64,000 nucleotides of DNA from Argyresthia goedartella (taxonomy: Eukaryota; Arthropoda; Insecta; Lepidoptera; Argyresthiidae), in NCBI GenBank assembly GCA_949825045.1, contig OX463810.1, forward strand, positions 37,396,201 to 37,460,200. Direction: 5' to 3'. Numbering within the stretch: the stretch's first letter is position 1; each line of letters starts with the position of its first letter. The notes below the pieces were generated by a model. The model saw only the letters and a list, made by a program, of their open reading frames with translations, had not been told where the DNA came from and did not search any database. The position numbers and the translations under genes are program-made. Positions 11,637 to 22,112 of this stretch are shown here, piece after piece.

Positions 11637-13058
11637 AAAAATGAAGTTTTAGGGGATAAAGAAATAGAAAAAGAGTTAGAAGAGTTATTTGGTTTCCCAG
11701 ATGGATCTTTTTCTGAAGACGAAGGTGAAATTTCGAATTAGGATGACGATTTGGAACAACTTTTGTCGACAAATAGAAGTGAGGATTTAGTGATTTCTGA
11801 CTCATTGTCAGAAACTATCCCGAGGCCATTGTCGCCACTTGAACATCAGCGCTCATCACCTCAACCAGGATGTTCACATCAAGAGTTTCGGAGTAATAGG
11901 TTATATTTTGTATCACCACAACCAACACGAACTTTGCGTTAAAAAAGAAGGCTGTCTTCTTCAAGTTCTGAATCATCTGAAGCGGATTGCTCTGATATAG
12001 ATGAAGATGTCCAGTCTCCTAATATATCTGTATTTCATGATGTATCAGTAGAGCCTCAACGAACCATAGCCAACAGGACAAAGCCCCTTGTCTATTTTGA
12101 AATGTTCTTTGATTCAGAAGCCTTAGACATGATTGTAAATCAGACTAATCTGTATGCATCCCAATGTAATGATCAAAACTTTGCACCAACTTCTGCTGTA
12201 GAAGTTGGTGCAAAGTTTTGAGATGGGATTACATAAATTGCCGAGAATAGAAGATTATCGCTCAAGTAACCCACTCCTGCAAGTTATTGAAATAGCCGAG
12301 ACTATGCCACTAAAGAGGTTTCAGAAGGTCATGAAGTATCTGCATATCAACGATAATACACATATGCCTAGCCGAGATGATAACAATTATGACAAACTTT
12401 ATAAGATTAGACCACTGCTTGACCACATAAATAAGCAATGTCAGACAAAAGCTAAAACTACAAATTCTCAGTCGATTGATGAGTGCATGATCAAGTTCAA
12501 AAGGCGTTCGTCCTTGAAACAATCAAAGTGTGGGCCAGAGCAGATAGTGAATCAGGCTATTTGTAGGAATATCAAGTTTACACAGGAAAGGGTGAACAGA
12601 GACAGGACTAGGTGCTAAAGTGGTCAAAACATTGTGTCAAACGCTTAACAATGATGGTTGGAGTGGTCATGTAGCATTCGACAAATTTTTTTCTAGTCCA
12701 GGTCTACTACACGAGTTATGTGATGCTGGAATACATGCTACAGCTACAGTCAGATGCGATCGGCAAGATATGCCATTACTGGCGAAAAAACCTGAAGCGA
12801 CTGGCAATAAGGGCTGTGACGCCAAGAAGGCAAAAGCTGCAGAAACAAAAAGTAAAGAAATCAAAAAATTGAGAAGGGGCAAATGGAAATGGAGAGTAAA
12901 AAATAATGTTGGCTTTGTAGCCTGGAAAGATACTAAATTGGTCACGATTCTAAGCAGTACTTTCATCCAAAAAATGAATCAAGCTGTGACAGAACTCAAA
13001 AGGATGCTTCTAAAGCCACATTTGCTTGCCCACTATCAGTGAAAGCGTATACAAAACG
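11637..13058 (+). pseudogene. piggyBac-like transposase (PGBD-type), 5' part, split by a pogo-like element
   Basis: N-terminal and central part of a second, different piggyBac transposase. An acidic Ser-rich N-terminus (ELEELFGFPDGSFSED) is followed by MGLHKLPRIEDYRS, MKYLHINDNTHMPSRDD and SIDECMIKFKRRSSLKQ, then WSGHVAFDKFFSS and ACPLSVKAYTK just before 13058. Several internal stops and frame changes (near 11740, 11942, 12220, 12618, 13042) show decay. The gene stops inside the codon before a TA at 13059-13060 and resumes at 28198. Confidence 0.85.
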
Positions 13059-13060
13059 TA

Positions 13061-13087
13061 GAGGAAGTGAAGCATATTTGGAATACT
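13061..13087 (+). repeat. Left terminal inverted repeat of the pogo-like element
   Basis: GAGGAAGTGAAGCATATTTG followed by GAATAC, directly after TA at 13059-13060. It pairs with the right terminal repeat without mismatch over about 26 bp. Confidence 0.9.
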
Positions 13088-14552
13088 GCTGGCAATTCGG
13101 AATAGCAAGGTATTACAGATACCAGTAGCGCCATCTCCATTGTATGGATGTAAACTCTTAGCAGACATTGGCAGTTTACGATTAGGTTTTGACAGGGAGC
13201 CACCATTGTTCTAATATGGCGTCCAGATACCGAAAAGTGCAAGCAGCGATATAAGAAAAAATAAGGTATGACATTGAATCTGTTTTTATTGGTGTAATCC
13301 TGTGTATTATTTTGTCACTGTTTAGCAGTGTTATCAGATAACAATTAAATTGCGCAAATTAGGTGTGATTTTAATGATAGGCGTGTTTAGTAAACCACAA
13401 ATTGAGGTTATGTCGAATCACGCCGTGTTGCTTATTTGGAATACTTGGGGTGATGGTGATTTGGAATTCGTTATTCCAATTAATGTTCACCATTACTATT
13501 CCACTGTACCTATTAGCTAAACAAATTTATCAGTAATTGTAATATTATATATTAAGCTCAATTTTGTAAAAACATAAATAAAAGTTCAAAGTTCAAGTTC
13601 AAAGTTCAAATTATTTTTTTACATCATCCGAGCTGAGCATGACGAAGAACTCCACTCATTATGCTTGACAAATTTTATTATCGGCCAAGTGTGAACTGAT
13701 TCCCAAAAAAAATCATATTTTGTTTATTTTTCACTTTATCGAAAAAATAAAAAATAAATACATAGAATTTCTATGATCTATAAAATAAAAATATCAAAAT
13801 CGCAAAAAAATAAAATAAAAAAAAACACAAAAAAATCGTGGTTTTTTTAAATTTTCTCCAAAAATATTTTCATTTCAATTTTTTTTTTCAAATTTTCCTC
13901 CAGAAATTTAATACACGTCTTTTGACACCCTAAATTTTCCCATAGCACTAAAACTTACAACTATAATTTACGATTATGTATTAAAATCTGATAAGTCAAT
14001 GTTTAAATTCGCTGTGTATATTAAAGTGTTGTGAGTTTGAGGGTTATGGAAATGTTTTGTTGGGTGTCAAAACACGGGTATTGAAAAAAACACTATAATT
14101 TGAAAAAAACAGCCTAATTCACGAAAGGTCAAGGTCAAGGACAATGACCTCGAGATCAGTGAACTTTCAACGGCTTTTTCGATATAAAATCAGCCATTTT
14201 TATCTTTCCCCCCTAATACTCCCACATCTCGTGTCCCTAATGCTTGAAATGGCGATTACTAAAAATATAACTCTAAAACTACTAATTTCCGACGGTTCCC
14301 GTTTTTTGATATGGTCTATAAATACAATAATCTACATTTTAAAACCAGCATACATAAGCATCTGCGAACGCAGTCGTTCTAAGTCCTTCCGATTAATTTA
14401 CCTCGCTCGAATGATGTAAAGTATTATGCTAACCTCGGGGTGTAAGTAGCTATTTCACCCTCGAACTATAATCGCCCTCATCTCGGGTAGACTCGATCCG
14501 CTCGCAAGGGCTCCAAATTGGACCTTCGTTCGAAATAGCTCTCTATCATCCC
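13088..14552. other. Left arm of the pogo-like element, no intact gene
   Basis: The transposase N-terminus and most of its catalytic core should lie here but are not visible. From about 13600 the sequence is very A/T-rich, and 14430-14550 holds inverted words (GTAGCTATTTC and GAAATAGCTCT), so another small element probably replaced the coding part. A Met-start reading MASRYRKVQAAI at 13214 followed by GTATG could be a remnant first exon, but this is weak. Confidence 0.4.
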
Positions 14553-14617
14553 TTGCATGTTACAATAGTTTCACTGCCACCCCATTGCACCCACAAAATC
14601 CAACCCTTGGATAGATC
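14553..14617 (+). pseudogene. pogo-like transposase fragment left of the Polinton
   Basis: Reads LHVTIVSLPPHCTHKIQPLD, the conserved stretch just after the second catalytic Asp of pogo/Tigger/JRK transposases (SLPPHxTHxxQPLD). It is cut in the next codon by the Polinton and continues at 25842, after the TAGATC duplication. Confidence 0.85.
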
Positions 14618-14718
14618 AGTAGGGTAACATTGGGGGTTCTGCATCACAAATTCGCGCCGCTCGCTTCGCTCGCTCCGCTCGGTTTGTGCTGCAAAACCCC
14701 ACAATGTTATCCTACCCT
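14618..14718. repeat. Self-complementary hairpin within the Polinton TIR
   Basis: AGGGTAACATTGGGGGTTCT at 14621 pairs with the complement CAAAACCCCACAATGTTATC and CTACCCT ending at 14718; the loop region is GCTCGCTTCGCTCGCTCCGC. About 45 bp per arm with mismatches. The mirror copy sits at the right end. Confidence 0.7.
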
Positions 14719-14819
14719 GCAGGTTTTAAACGGCAACCTGTTTATTCTGAAGTGTGTCTAATTCATACTGCACCTCTTTTCTATTGACTGATGACGACCT
14801 GAGCTACAAAATCTTATTG
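14618..14819 (+). repeat. Left terminal inverted repeat of the Polinton
   Basis: Pairs with 25631-25841. The outer 100 bp differ at about one base; the inner part (near ACTGATGACGACCTGAGC) has more differences and a small deletion. The outer 101 bp can fold on itself (see 14618-14718). Confidence 0.9.
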
Positions 14820-16423
14820 TACGCTATGCAGTTAACAATTAGTCTGCTTGACAGACATAAAATAATGAAAATTGTGTCCACTAAGTGATCAATAATTTTC
14901 ATTTCAAGATATAAAAAATAGCAGCAAAACCTTCGCGTTTCGAGAGATGTCTTTACTTGATACGTGGTACGTGGTACGTGGCACTTGTTGCGACATCTCT
15001 CTCAACACTTAGGTTGGTCTGGTATGTGGCATATGGTACTTGGCACTTGGTATGTGGTACTTGTTCCCTTGCGGTTATGTCTAAAGCTGCTTTCGGGTTG
15101 CCCAAACCCTAATCACCTCAAGAGACAAATTTGCATGGTTGACAATGGGACATGTATAAGAGCAGTAGTAAATCGGGCCAATTTAACTAAAGCATCTCAC
15201 ACAGAACCAGTCTAACTGTAGTTTATCTTACACTTACATTGAAATATTTTATGCTCGCTTCGCTCGCTCCGCTCGGTTTGTGCTGCAAAACCCCACAATG
15301 TTATCCTACCCTGCAGGTTTTAAACGGCAACCTGTTTATTCTGAAGTGTGTCTAATTCATACTGCACCTCTTTTCTATTGACTGATGACGACCTGAGCTA
15401 CAAAATCTTATTGTACGCTATGCAGTTAACAATTAGTCTGCTTGACAGACATAAAATAATGAAAATTGTGTCCACTAAGTGATCAATAATTTTCATTTCA
15501 AGATATAAAAAATAGCAGCAAAACCTTCGCGTTTCGAGAGATGTCTTTACTTGATACGTGGTACGTGGTACGTGGCACTTGTTGCGACATCTCTCTCAAC
15601 ACTTAGGTTGGTCTGGTATGTGGCATATGGTACTTGGCACTTGGTATGTGGTACTTGTTCCCTTGCGGTTATGTCTAAAGCTGCTTTCGGGTTGCCCAAA
15701 CCCTAATCACCTCAAGAGACAAATTTGCATGGTTGACAATGGGACATGTATAAGAGCAGTAGTAAATCGGGCCAATTTAACTAAAGCATCTCACACAGAA
15801 CCAGTCTAACTGTAGTTTATCTTACACTTACATTGAAATATTTTATGCTCGCTTCGCTCGCTCCGCTCGGTTTGTGCTGCAAAACCCCACAATGTTATCC
15901 TACCCTGCAGGTTTTAAACGGCAACCTGTTTATTCTGAAGTGTGTCTAATTCATACTGCACCTCTTTTCTATTGACTGATGACGACCTGAGCTACAAAAT
16001 CTTATTGTACGCTATGCAGTTAACAATTAGTCTGCTTGACAGACATAAAATAATGAAAATTGTGTCCACTAAGTGATCAATAATTTTCATTTCAAGATAT
16101 AAAAAATAGCAGCAAAACCTTCGCGTTTCGAGAGATGTCTTTACTTGATACGTGGTACGTGGTACGTGGCACTTGTTGCGACATCTCTCTCAACACTTAG
16201 GTTGGTCTGGTATGTGGCATATGGTACTTGGCACTTGGTATGTGGTACTTGTTCCCTTGCGGTTATGTCTAAAGCTGCTTTCGGGTTGCCCAAACCCTAA
16301 TCACCTCAAGAGACAAATTTGCATGGTTGACAATGGGACATGTATAAGAGCAGTAGTAAATCGGGCCAATTTAACTAAAGCATCTCACACAGAACCAGTC
16401 TAACTGTAGTTTATCTTACACTT
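14659..16423 (+). repeat. 594-bp tandem repeat, 2.97 copies, next to the Polinton left end
   Basis: Units start at 14659, 15253 and 15847 with GCTCGCTTCGCTCGCTCCGC. They look identical along their length; the third ends at 16423. Each contains the inner half of the TIR and a stretch of ACGTGGT/ACTTGGC short repeats. An 83-codon open frame recurs in each copy but resembles no protein I know and is probably not coding. Identity means very recent amplification or an assembly effect. Confidence 0.93.
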
Positions 16424-16585
16424 CTTATATACTAAAAGAATGAAAAACTTTGATAGCGCGATGTAGGACTTGATTCATTTTATACTGGAGAATTAAAGTT
16501 TTAAACCTGAATCCATATTATGATGACCCTTGGAACTCTGATGACAAGGTTGTGACGTATTTCATTCACACTGCATTTGTTTACT

Positions 16586-16925
16586 TAGAGATGTCGTAGC
16601 CATATCGTCGATTTGGCCATATCACAATATGGTCAGAAATGGCTTGACCATATCATGAAATGGGTTGCCATATCATGATATGACCTGTTTTAATGAAAAC
16701 ATGTCTTTTTAAAAGCATTGTTATTCAGCACTGCATGATGTTTTTTTTGTGTTATACATGTCAAACTAACACGAAGACTATTCGAGGGCTTCGCTGCGCT
16801 CACTCCCTCTAGTCTTCACCTAAGCTACCGCAGTGTGTGCCCTAAAAGATTTAATCGATTTATGATATTTCACGTTTGGCCATATCGTGATATGGCCAAT
16901 TCGATGATATGCCTACGACAGAGAT
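16586..16925. repeat. Foldback structure with CCATATCATGATATGG-type palindromes
   Basis: GTCGTAGCCATATCGTCGAT near 16594 pairs with the complement near 16900 (ATCGATGATATGCCTACGAC with small differences). Between and within the arms, the 16-bp palindromic word CCATATC(A/G)TGATATGG or close variants appears about five times. No coding signal. Confidence 0.65.
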
Positions 16926-17012
16926 ATTCCTTATAAGTGTTCCATGTCATAATCATAACAAACTTATGCATATAAGGAGCTATCACGAATAAGGAAGGCG
17001 CTATGCGCTTTA

Positions 17013-17334
17013 TACAGGGTGTTGATTTGTAAAGTTACGCCGAGCTCAGAGGTGGTTAAATACATGATACTAAAGCAAAAATAAATTTTTTTTTTCAGTA
17101 AAAATTAAATTAATATTTTTTTGATTTTACAAATATTAAAAAAACATAGAAATGTCGTCCAAAAAGTGTTGCACTGGGTGGATTGAGGTTCAGGGCGCGG
17201 GGAAGAGTCTATTAGCACTCGGGCGCGGTGACTGGGGGGGTGTATCCACACTTTTAGGTAATTTCAGGAAAATTTTCAGATGGTAAACTATCGGCTCTGA
17301 GTCGGGTGTAACTTTACAAATCAACACCCTGTAT
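17013..17334. mobile_element. MITE-like insertion in the Polinton
   Basis: Begins ATACAGGGTGTTGATTTGTA and ends with the complement TACAAATCAACACCCTGTAT. Inverted repeats of about 28 bp, total about 320 bp, no open frame. Confidence 0.75.
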
Positions 17335-17430
17335 GAATCCATTGCATTGAGAGCTCAACATAATTCAGTTATCCTAAACAATTGTCTCAAAAACCATGCT
17401 CTTAAAAACCCTGCTTACATTGAAAAATTT

Positions 17431-17895
17431 ATGAGGTGGTGCGTCATTTGAGATAAGACAAGCTCTACATTGTTAAGGAACTGGAGGGTTTCAATAAATG
17501 ATACAAACAATAAGGTTAAACAATATTATTTTATTGGAATAAGCGAGTAAATATCAACAGTACATGGAGCAAATTATATTAACTACAAATACATAAAACC
17601 TCATTTGGTTATTTTTACAAAGTTAAACCGCAAAATTTAACCATGTTATATCTAAAGTGGAATCATCACTTTAGATATAATGTTGTTAAATTTTGCGGTT
17701 TAACTTTGTAAAAATAACCAAATGAGGTTTTATGTATTTGTAGTTAATATAATTTGCTCCATGTACTGTTGATATTTACTCGCTTATTCCAATAAAATAA
17801 TATTGTTTAACCTTATTGTTTGTATCATTTATTGAAACCCTCCAGTTCCTTAACAATGTAGAGCTTGTCTTATCTCAAATGACGCACCACCTCAT
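17431..17895. repeat. 465-bp near-perfect palindrome
   Basis: The left half begins ATGAGGTGGTGCGTCATTTG and the right half ends with its complement. The centre is at 17663 between CTAAAGTG and CACTTTAG. Arms are about 228 bp and nearly perfect throughout. A diverged partial repeat of the outer arm follows at 17910-17970. Confidence 0.9.
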
Positions 17896-18161
17896 TTCTC
17901 ATACAAGCAGATGGAGTTTAAAGTGGAGAGGCATGTCATTTGAGCTGAGACAAGCTCTACTTTGTAAATTTTTATCTACTGAAGTTTTTATCTATCCTAG
18001 TTAAAATCTCATTTAATAAATTAAACACAAACTTTTAAATATCAATTTATTCACATTTACATTTACATGGGATATATTTATTAGATAAAATAGTATGAAG
18101 TCATCGTATACTAGAATAAGGTGAGATAGCTAACATAAATAACAAAAACTACTTATTGATA

Positions 18162-18560
18162 TTAATTATCACTATTATCACATATTTTTTTTGAAATTTT
18201 TCTAATTAAATTCTCAGTCTCTTCGAGTACATCCTCATATAAATTTTTTACCACATATTGCACAACAACATTTCTATTCTTATTTCGTTCGTCTAGTGCC
18301 TCGATTTCAATTTTTATAACACATGATCCCGAAGCATTTTCTTTTTTAATAAAGGAAGCATCATTCAGTTTCCTTTTTTTAGGGGCAATGGTTTTTTCCT
18401 TCTTCTTGGATTCCAACCATGCTATCCTCCTATTTTCAGCTTTATCTAGCCAAGCGTTTACATCTTGACCTTCACCCCCAACACCGAACTCATCAATCAA
18501 ACTAGGGTCCACAGCTGGGGGGCTAACATTGTAGTAGTTGAAGACAGAGTTCTCCGACAT
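18162..18560 (-). CDS. Polinton-encoded basic protein of unknown function
   Basis: 132 codons from an ATG at 18560, directly after a pyrimidine-rich TTGTTTCAG, which looks like a splice acceptor, so a 5' non-coding or short coding exon may lie upstream; the open frame itself extends to 18746. The protein has an aromatic N-terminus (NSVFNYYNVSPP), a Gly-rich acidic stretch, WLDKAENRRIAWLESKKKE, a basic KKRK segment and a C-terminal helix. I do not recognise the family. It is the only gene of the element on the minus strand and faces the capsid block. Confidence 0.55.
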   Translation of the reverse strand: MSENSVFNYYNVSPPAVDPSLIDEFGVGGEGQDVNAWLDKAENRRIAWLESKKKEKTIAPKKRKLNDASFIKKENASGSCVIKIEIEALDERNKNRNVVVQYVVKNLYEDVLEETENLIRKISKKICDNSDN

Positions 18561-19112
18561 TTCTGAAACAACATTCACATGTTTTTTAAAACTTACTGCA
18601 GCAATGATTTGAAGTATAATATTATTTTTAAACAGACATGTAAAATAGGTACTCACTTGTAAATAATAAAGTTGCTTGAATAGTTTATTAGATCCTTGAG
18701 ACTGGAAGTAATCCCTCAGAGCTCTAAGACACTTAGATGTGCACACTGATTAGGTTAAATATACACTGATATAAAATAAACTGCTTGTGATGAGTATAGA
18801 CTGAGCGAGGGGAAGGGAGGGTTGTTTAGGTTTTGTTAATATAAAAGGAGATCTGCTGACGTAAGTAAAGATGAAACTTAAAACGGATACATTTTCTAGG
18901 AATTTCAGAAACTAATCAAACTTTTATAAGTATTCAATAACATAATAATATACATACATACATACATACATACATATGCTTGAACCTTTTCACCTAAGAG
19001 GGGTAGGCATAGACTAAAGATCTTCATTTGCTATGATCCTGGTATACTATATGAAATCTATTCTTATGCAAACAATAAATACACATGCTATTTAATGTAT
19101 TAATAGCTCATT

Positions 19113-19817
19113 ATGTCATCAGAAACTAAAATGAAGTTAATCAAACAACCCGTTTCTTTAAATATTTGTGAAATAAAAGTTGATAAAAATACTAACACTT
19201 TTAGACATAGCATTCTTTTACCAAATTCCATTCGCTGCATAATATGCGGGCCATCGAATTGTGGAAAAACAAATGTAATGATAAGTTTGTTATTAAATGA
19301 AAATGGGTTAAAATTTCATAACATTTATCTTTATTCGAAAACAGCTTTCCAGCCAAAATATCTATTTTTAGAGGAAGTGATAAGATACATTCCAGAAATT
19401 AAATTGTTCCTGTTCCAAGATGAAAAAAATGTTATTCCACCCCACGATGCTTTGACAAAATCAATATTTATTTTTGATGATGTAGTCTGTGAAAATCAGA
19501 GTGATATACGTAATTATTTTTCCATGGGTCGACATAAAAAAATTGATTGTTTTTATTTATCGCAAACTTACTCAAAAATACCTAAGCAGTTGATTCGAGA
19601 TAATGCTAATTTATTAGTTATCTTCAAACAAGATGATGTAAATTTAAAACATATTTATGATGAGCATGTCAATTCTGATATGAGTTGGCATAGATTTAAA
19701 TCAATGGCTACTGATATATGGAAAGAAAAATACGCATGTTTAATAATTAACAAAGATTGTGAGCTAGATAAGGGAAGGTACAGGAAATATTTTGATATAT
19801 TTATTAAATTAGAATAA
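19113..19817 (+). CDS. Polinton packaging ATPase (FtsK/HerA, A32-like)
   Basis: 234 codons. P-loop ATPase predicted to pump the element's DNA into capsids. Walker A GPSNCGKT is at residues 46-53, Walker B SIFIFDD at about 117-123, followed by the family sequence SQTYSKIPKQLIRDNAN near 150-166. The length fits Polinton ATPases. First gene of the plus-strand block; the next start follows 92 bp after its stop. No frameshifts or stops. Confidence 0.93.
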   Translation: MSSETKMKLIKQPVSLNICEIKVDKNTNTFRHSILLPNSIRCIICGPSNCGKTNVMISLLLNENGLKFHNIYLYSKTAFQPKYLFLEEVIRYIPEIKLFLFQDEKNVIPPHDALTKSIFIFDDVVCENQSDIRNYFSMGRHKKIDCFYLSQTYSKIPKQLIRDNANLLVIFKQDDVNLKHIYDEHVNSDMSWHRFKSMATDIWKEKYACLIINKDCELDKGRYRKYFDIFIKLE

Positions 19818-19909
19818 AAGGATTATATATTACTGTCATTAGAAAAAAAATACCACTATAGTGCAAGCTATAAGAACGAACAGAAGTGTACAATTATTAG
19901 TACTTTGAA

Positions 19910-20731
19910 ATGGATGTAGATATAAAAAAACAAATAATAAAATCAGTAAGGAATATTAAAAATAAATTAAAAATACTGAAAGAGGAAGAAGATATTTCAG
20001 AACGTAAACAACGTAAGATATTAAAACCCATTACTGATCCGTTAGAGTCGATAGTCTCGATACATAAAAACGAAGAGAATAAAAACAATCAAATGGAAGC
20101 TTCCAATGAGAATAATGATGATTACTTTAGCTCATGTACAAGTGACACTAGTATGCATACTGAAGATGAATTAGATGATAGTATTTTCCATGATGAAAGG
20201 AATAAAAACATTACTTATGGTATAAGAAACGAAGGAGGCAAAGTACTAATAGGAAACGTTCCCATCGTAATAAAGAAAACTGAAGATAGTTCAGTGTTTA
20301 GTATTAAAGATAAAAGCTATGTCATTACTCCAGGTCTATCAGAGTTGTTGTTTGAAAATAAACCTAAGATAGATTTGATCACAGAACAAGATAGGTTACT
20401 ATATAAAGATATTTTAATTGCTACTAATGCACATAGAAGAGGATTTATTCCATCAGGACAAATACAAGGTAATTCAGGAATAAAATATTCAAAAATAATT
20501 AAGCCTTTATTTCTTGAAACTGAAACAAAAAAAGTACAACAAGGTGGTAGTTTACCAATATTAAAAAAATATAAATCAAATACTGATTTAGTATACTGGG
20601 ACAATCCTAATGAACTTATTGATAGGTTAAAACTTTTAGTTGCCTCAAAGAGTGCAGGAAATACCAATCATGATAATGAAATAATTTCTATAATAGAGGA
20701 ATTAAAAGAAGCAGGTATTATTAGAGAATAA
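19910..20731 (+). CDS. Polinton DUF8207-like protein
   Basis: 273 codons. Basic coiled-coil-prone N-terminus (residues 1-50), an acidic Ser-rich linker, then a conserved C-terminal domain with YGIRNEGGKVLIGNVPI, ITPGLSELLF, HRRGFIPSGQIQG, YWDNPNELIDRLKLLVAS and EIISIIEELKEAGII. This C-terminal pattern is typical of insect proteins I recall as DUF8207, often linked to Polintons. Function unknown; its place among virion genes suggests a structural or scaffold role, which is inference. Confidence 0.8.
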   Translation: MDVDIKKQIIKSVRNIKNKLKILKEEEDISERKQRKILKPITDPLESIVSIHKNEENKNNQMEASNENNDDYFSSCTSDTSMHTEDELDDSIFHDERNKNITYGIRNEGGKVLIGNVPIVIKKTEDSSVFSIKDKSYVITPGLSELLFENKPKIDLITEQDRLLYKDILIATNAHRRGFIPSGQIQGNSGIKYSKIIKPLFLETETKKVQQGGSLPILKKYKSNTDLVYWDNPNELIDRLKLLVASKSAGNTNHDNEIISIIEELKEAGIIRE

Positions 20732-20781
20732 ATAGAGCGTAAACTTTTTCATTAAACTAGTTTATTACTGACGGGCTAGCG

Positions 20782-21072
20782 ATGAACATCGATAAGTTTG
20801 GACATCATGTATTTAAACGACAGAAAATGGATAGTCACTCAGATTATCTGATTTGTAGTATGACTGATGGATCTTTAAATAAGCTCCTTAAAAATATTGT
20901 AAATCCAGTAGATGCTGGAGATTGTGTGAACAAACAATATGTTGATAAGAATATAGAGAGCTTAGAAATTAAACTCAAATCAATAAACCAAAATCTGGCA
21001 CAAATTGGATCAGAAATCAACAGTATCAAACAAAGTATAGAGTCAGTGAAACAGAAAATTAAAAAAAAATGA
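20782..21072 (+). CDS. Small Polinton coiled-coil protein with a tail-fibre-like motif
   Basis: 96 codons. A short basic head is followed by IVNPVDAGDCVNKQYVDKNI at about residues 40-60, then a long heptad-like helix (IESLEIKLKSINQNLAQIG). The PxDAxxxVNKxYVD pattern resembles the trimerising neck of phage tail-fibre proteins. A fibre or spike role on the capsid is possible but is inference. The stop overlaps the integrase start as ATGA (21069-21072). Confidence 0.7.
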   Translation: MNIDKFGHHVFKRQKMDSHSDYLICSMTDGSLNKLLKNIVNPVDAGDCVNKQYVDKNIESLEIKLKSINQNLAQIGSEINSIKQSIESVKQKIKKK

Positions 21073-22007
21073 GTAAAGAAATTGTAGTGAAAGAAATACA
21101 TAAGCAAGCAAGAAAAAATTTTCCAAGAAGACATGTTGTGATGAAAGACATTGATGATTTATGGCAAGCTGATCTAATCGACATGCAATCTATTTCTAGA
21201 GAAAATTCTAATTTCAAATACATATTGGCTGTTATTGATGTCTTTTCAAAGTATGCTTGGGTATATCCTTTAAAACAAAAGAATATGGAACAAACATTTA
21301 AAGCATTCCAACATTTATTTAGTAAAAATCGTATTCCTAAAAATTTGCAAACTGATTTAGGAACTGAATTTTACAACAAGAAACTTAAAACATTGTTCAA
21401 TCATTATAATATAAATCATTACTCAACATATTCTACTAAGAAAGCTTCTGTAGTAGAAAGATTTATTAGAACCTTTAAAGGTATTATGTATAGATATTTT
21501 AGTTTAAAAGGAAACTATGTTTGGTTTAGTCATGATATTCTTTCAAAATTAATAGAAATGTATAATGGCAGAATGCATAGAACAATAGGTTTGAAACCCA
21601 ATCAAGTAAATGCAAGTCATAAAGAACAGATATTGCAAAAATATAAAAATAATATACGTTTAGATAAAAGGTTCATACAAAATAAAACTATACTTAAGTT
21701 TGGAGATTATGTGCGTATAAGTAAGTATAAAGGAACTTTTGAAAAAGGGTATACACCAAATTGGTCGACAGAAATATTTAAAATTATAAAAATCCAGAAC
21801 ACAGACCCTGTCACTTATCTCCTAGAAGATGCTAAAAAAAATCCTATATTAGGATCGTTCTATATTCAAGAATTACAAAAAACTAGACATCCTGATATTT
21901 ATCTTGTTGAAAAAGTCATAAAAAAGAATGGAAATAAGCTATTCGTAAAATGGTTAGGTTTGCCTTCTAATGAAAACTGTTGGATAGATAAATCAAAAGT
22001 TTTATAA
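21069..22007 (+). CDS. Polinton integrase (retroviral-type rve with chromodomain)
   Basis: 312 codons. Inserts the element DNA into the host genome, making the 6-bp duplication. The catalytic triad is visible: Asp in LWQADLIDM (residue 35), Asp in LQTDLGTEFY (96) and Glu in SVVERFIR (130), with 33 residues between the last two. A chromodomain follows at the C-terminus (YLVEKVIKKNGNKLFVKWLG), which may bind histone tails. The ATG overlaps the stop of the preceding gene. Intact. Confidence 0.95.
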   Translation: MSKEIVVKEIHKQARKNFPRRHVVMKDIDDLWQADLIDMQSISRENSNFKYILAVIDVFSKYAWVYPLKQKNMEQTFKAFQHLFSKNRIPKNLQTDLGTEFYNKKLKTLFNHYNINHYSTYSTKKASVVERFIRTFKGIMYRYFSLKGNYVWFSHDILSKLIEMYNGRMHRTIGLKPNQVNASHKEQILQKYKNNIRLDKRFIQNKTILKFGDYVRISKYKGTFEKGYTPNWSTEIFKIIKIQNTDPVTYLLEDAKKNPILGSFYIQELQKTRHPDIYLVEKVIKKNGNKLFVKWLGLPSNENCWIDKSKVL

Positions 22008-22112
22008 GCAAAATATACAAGTTACATTCTCATTCTGATAATACCTCTTCGAAAAGAAACATCTTTTCATACAATTTTTATAAATAGTATTTTACAATTC
22101 GTTTAGATTACA

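Noticed and set aside
14964..16403. 83-codon open frame repeated three times
   Set aside because: It follows the 594-bp repeat exactly, has low-complexity ACGTGG/ACTTGG words and resembles no protein, so it is not reported as a gene.
16424..18161. Hidden DNA polymerase B in the Polinton left third
   Set aside because: No frame long enough and no polymerase motif was seen in any frame.
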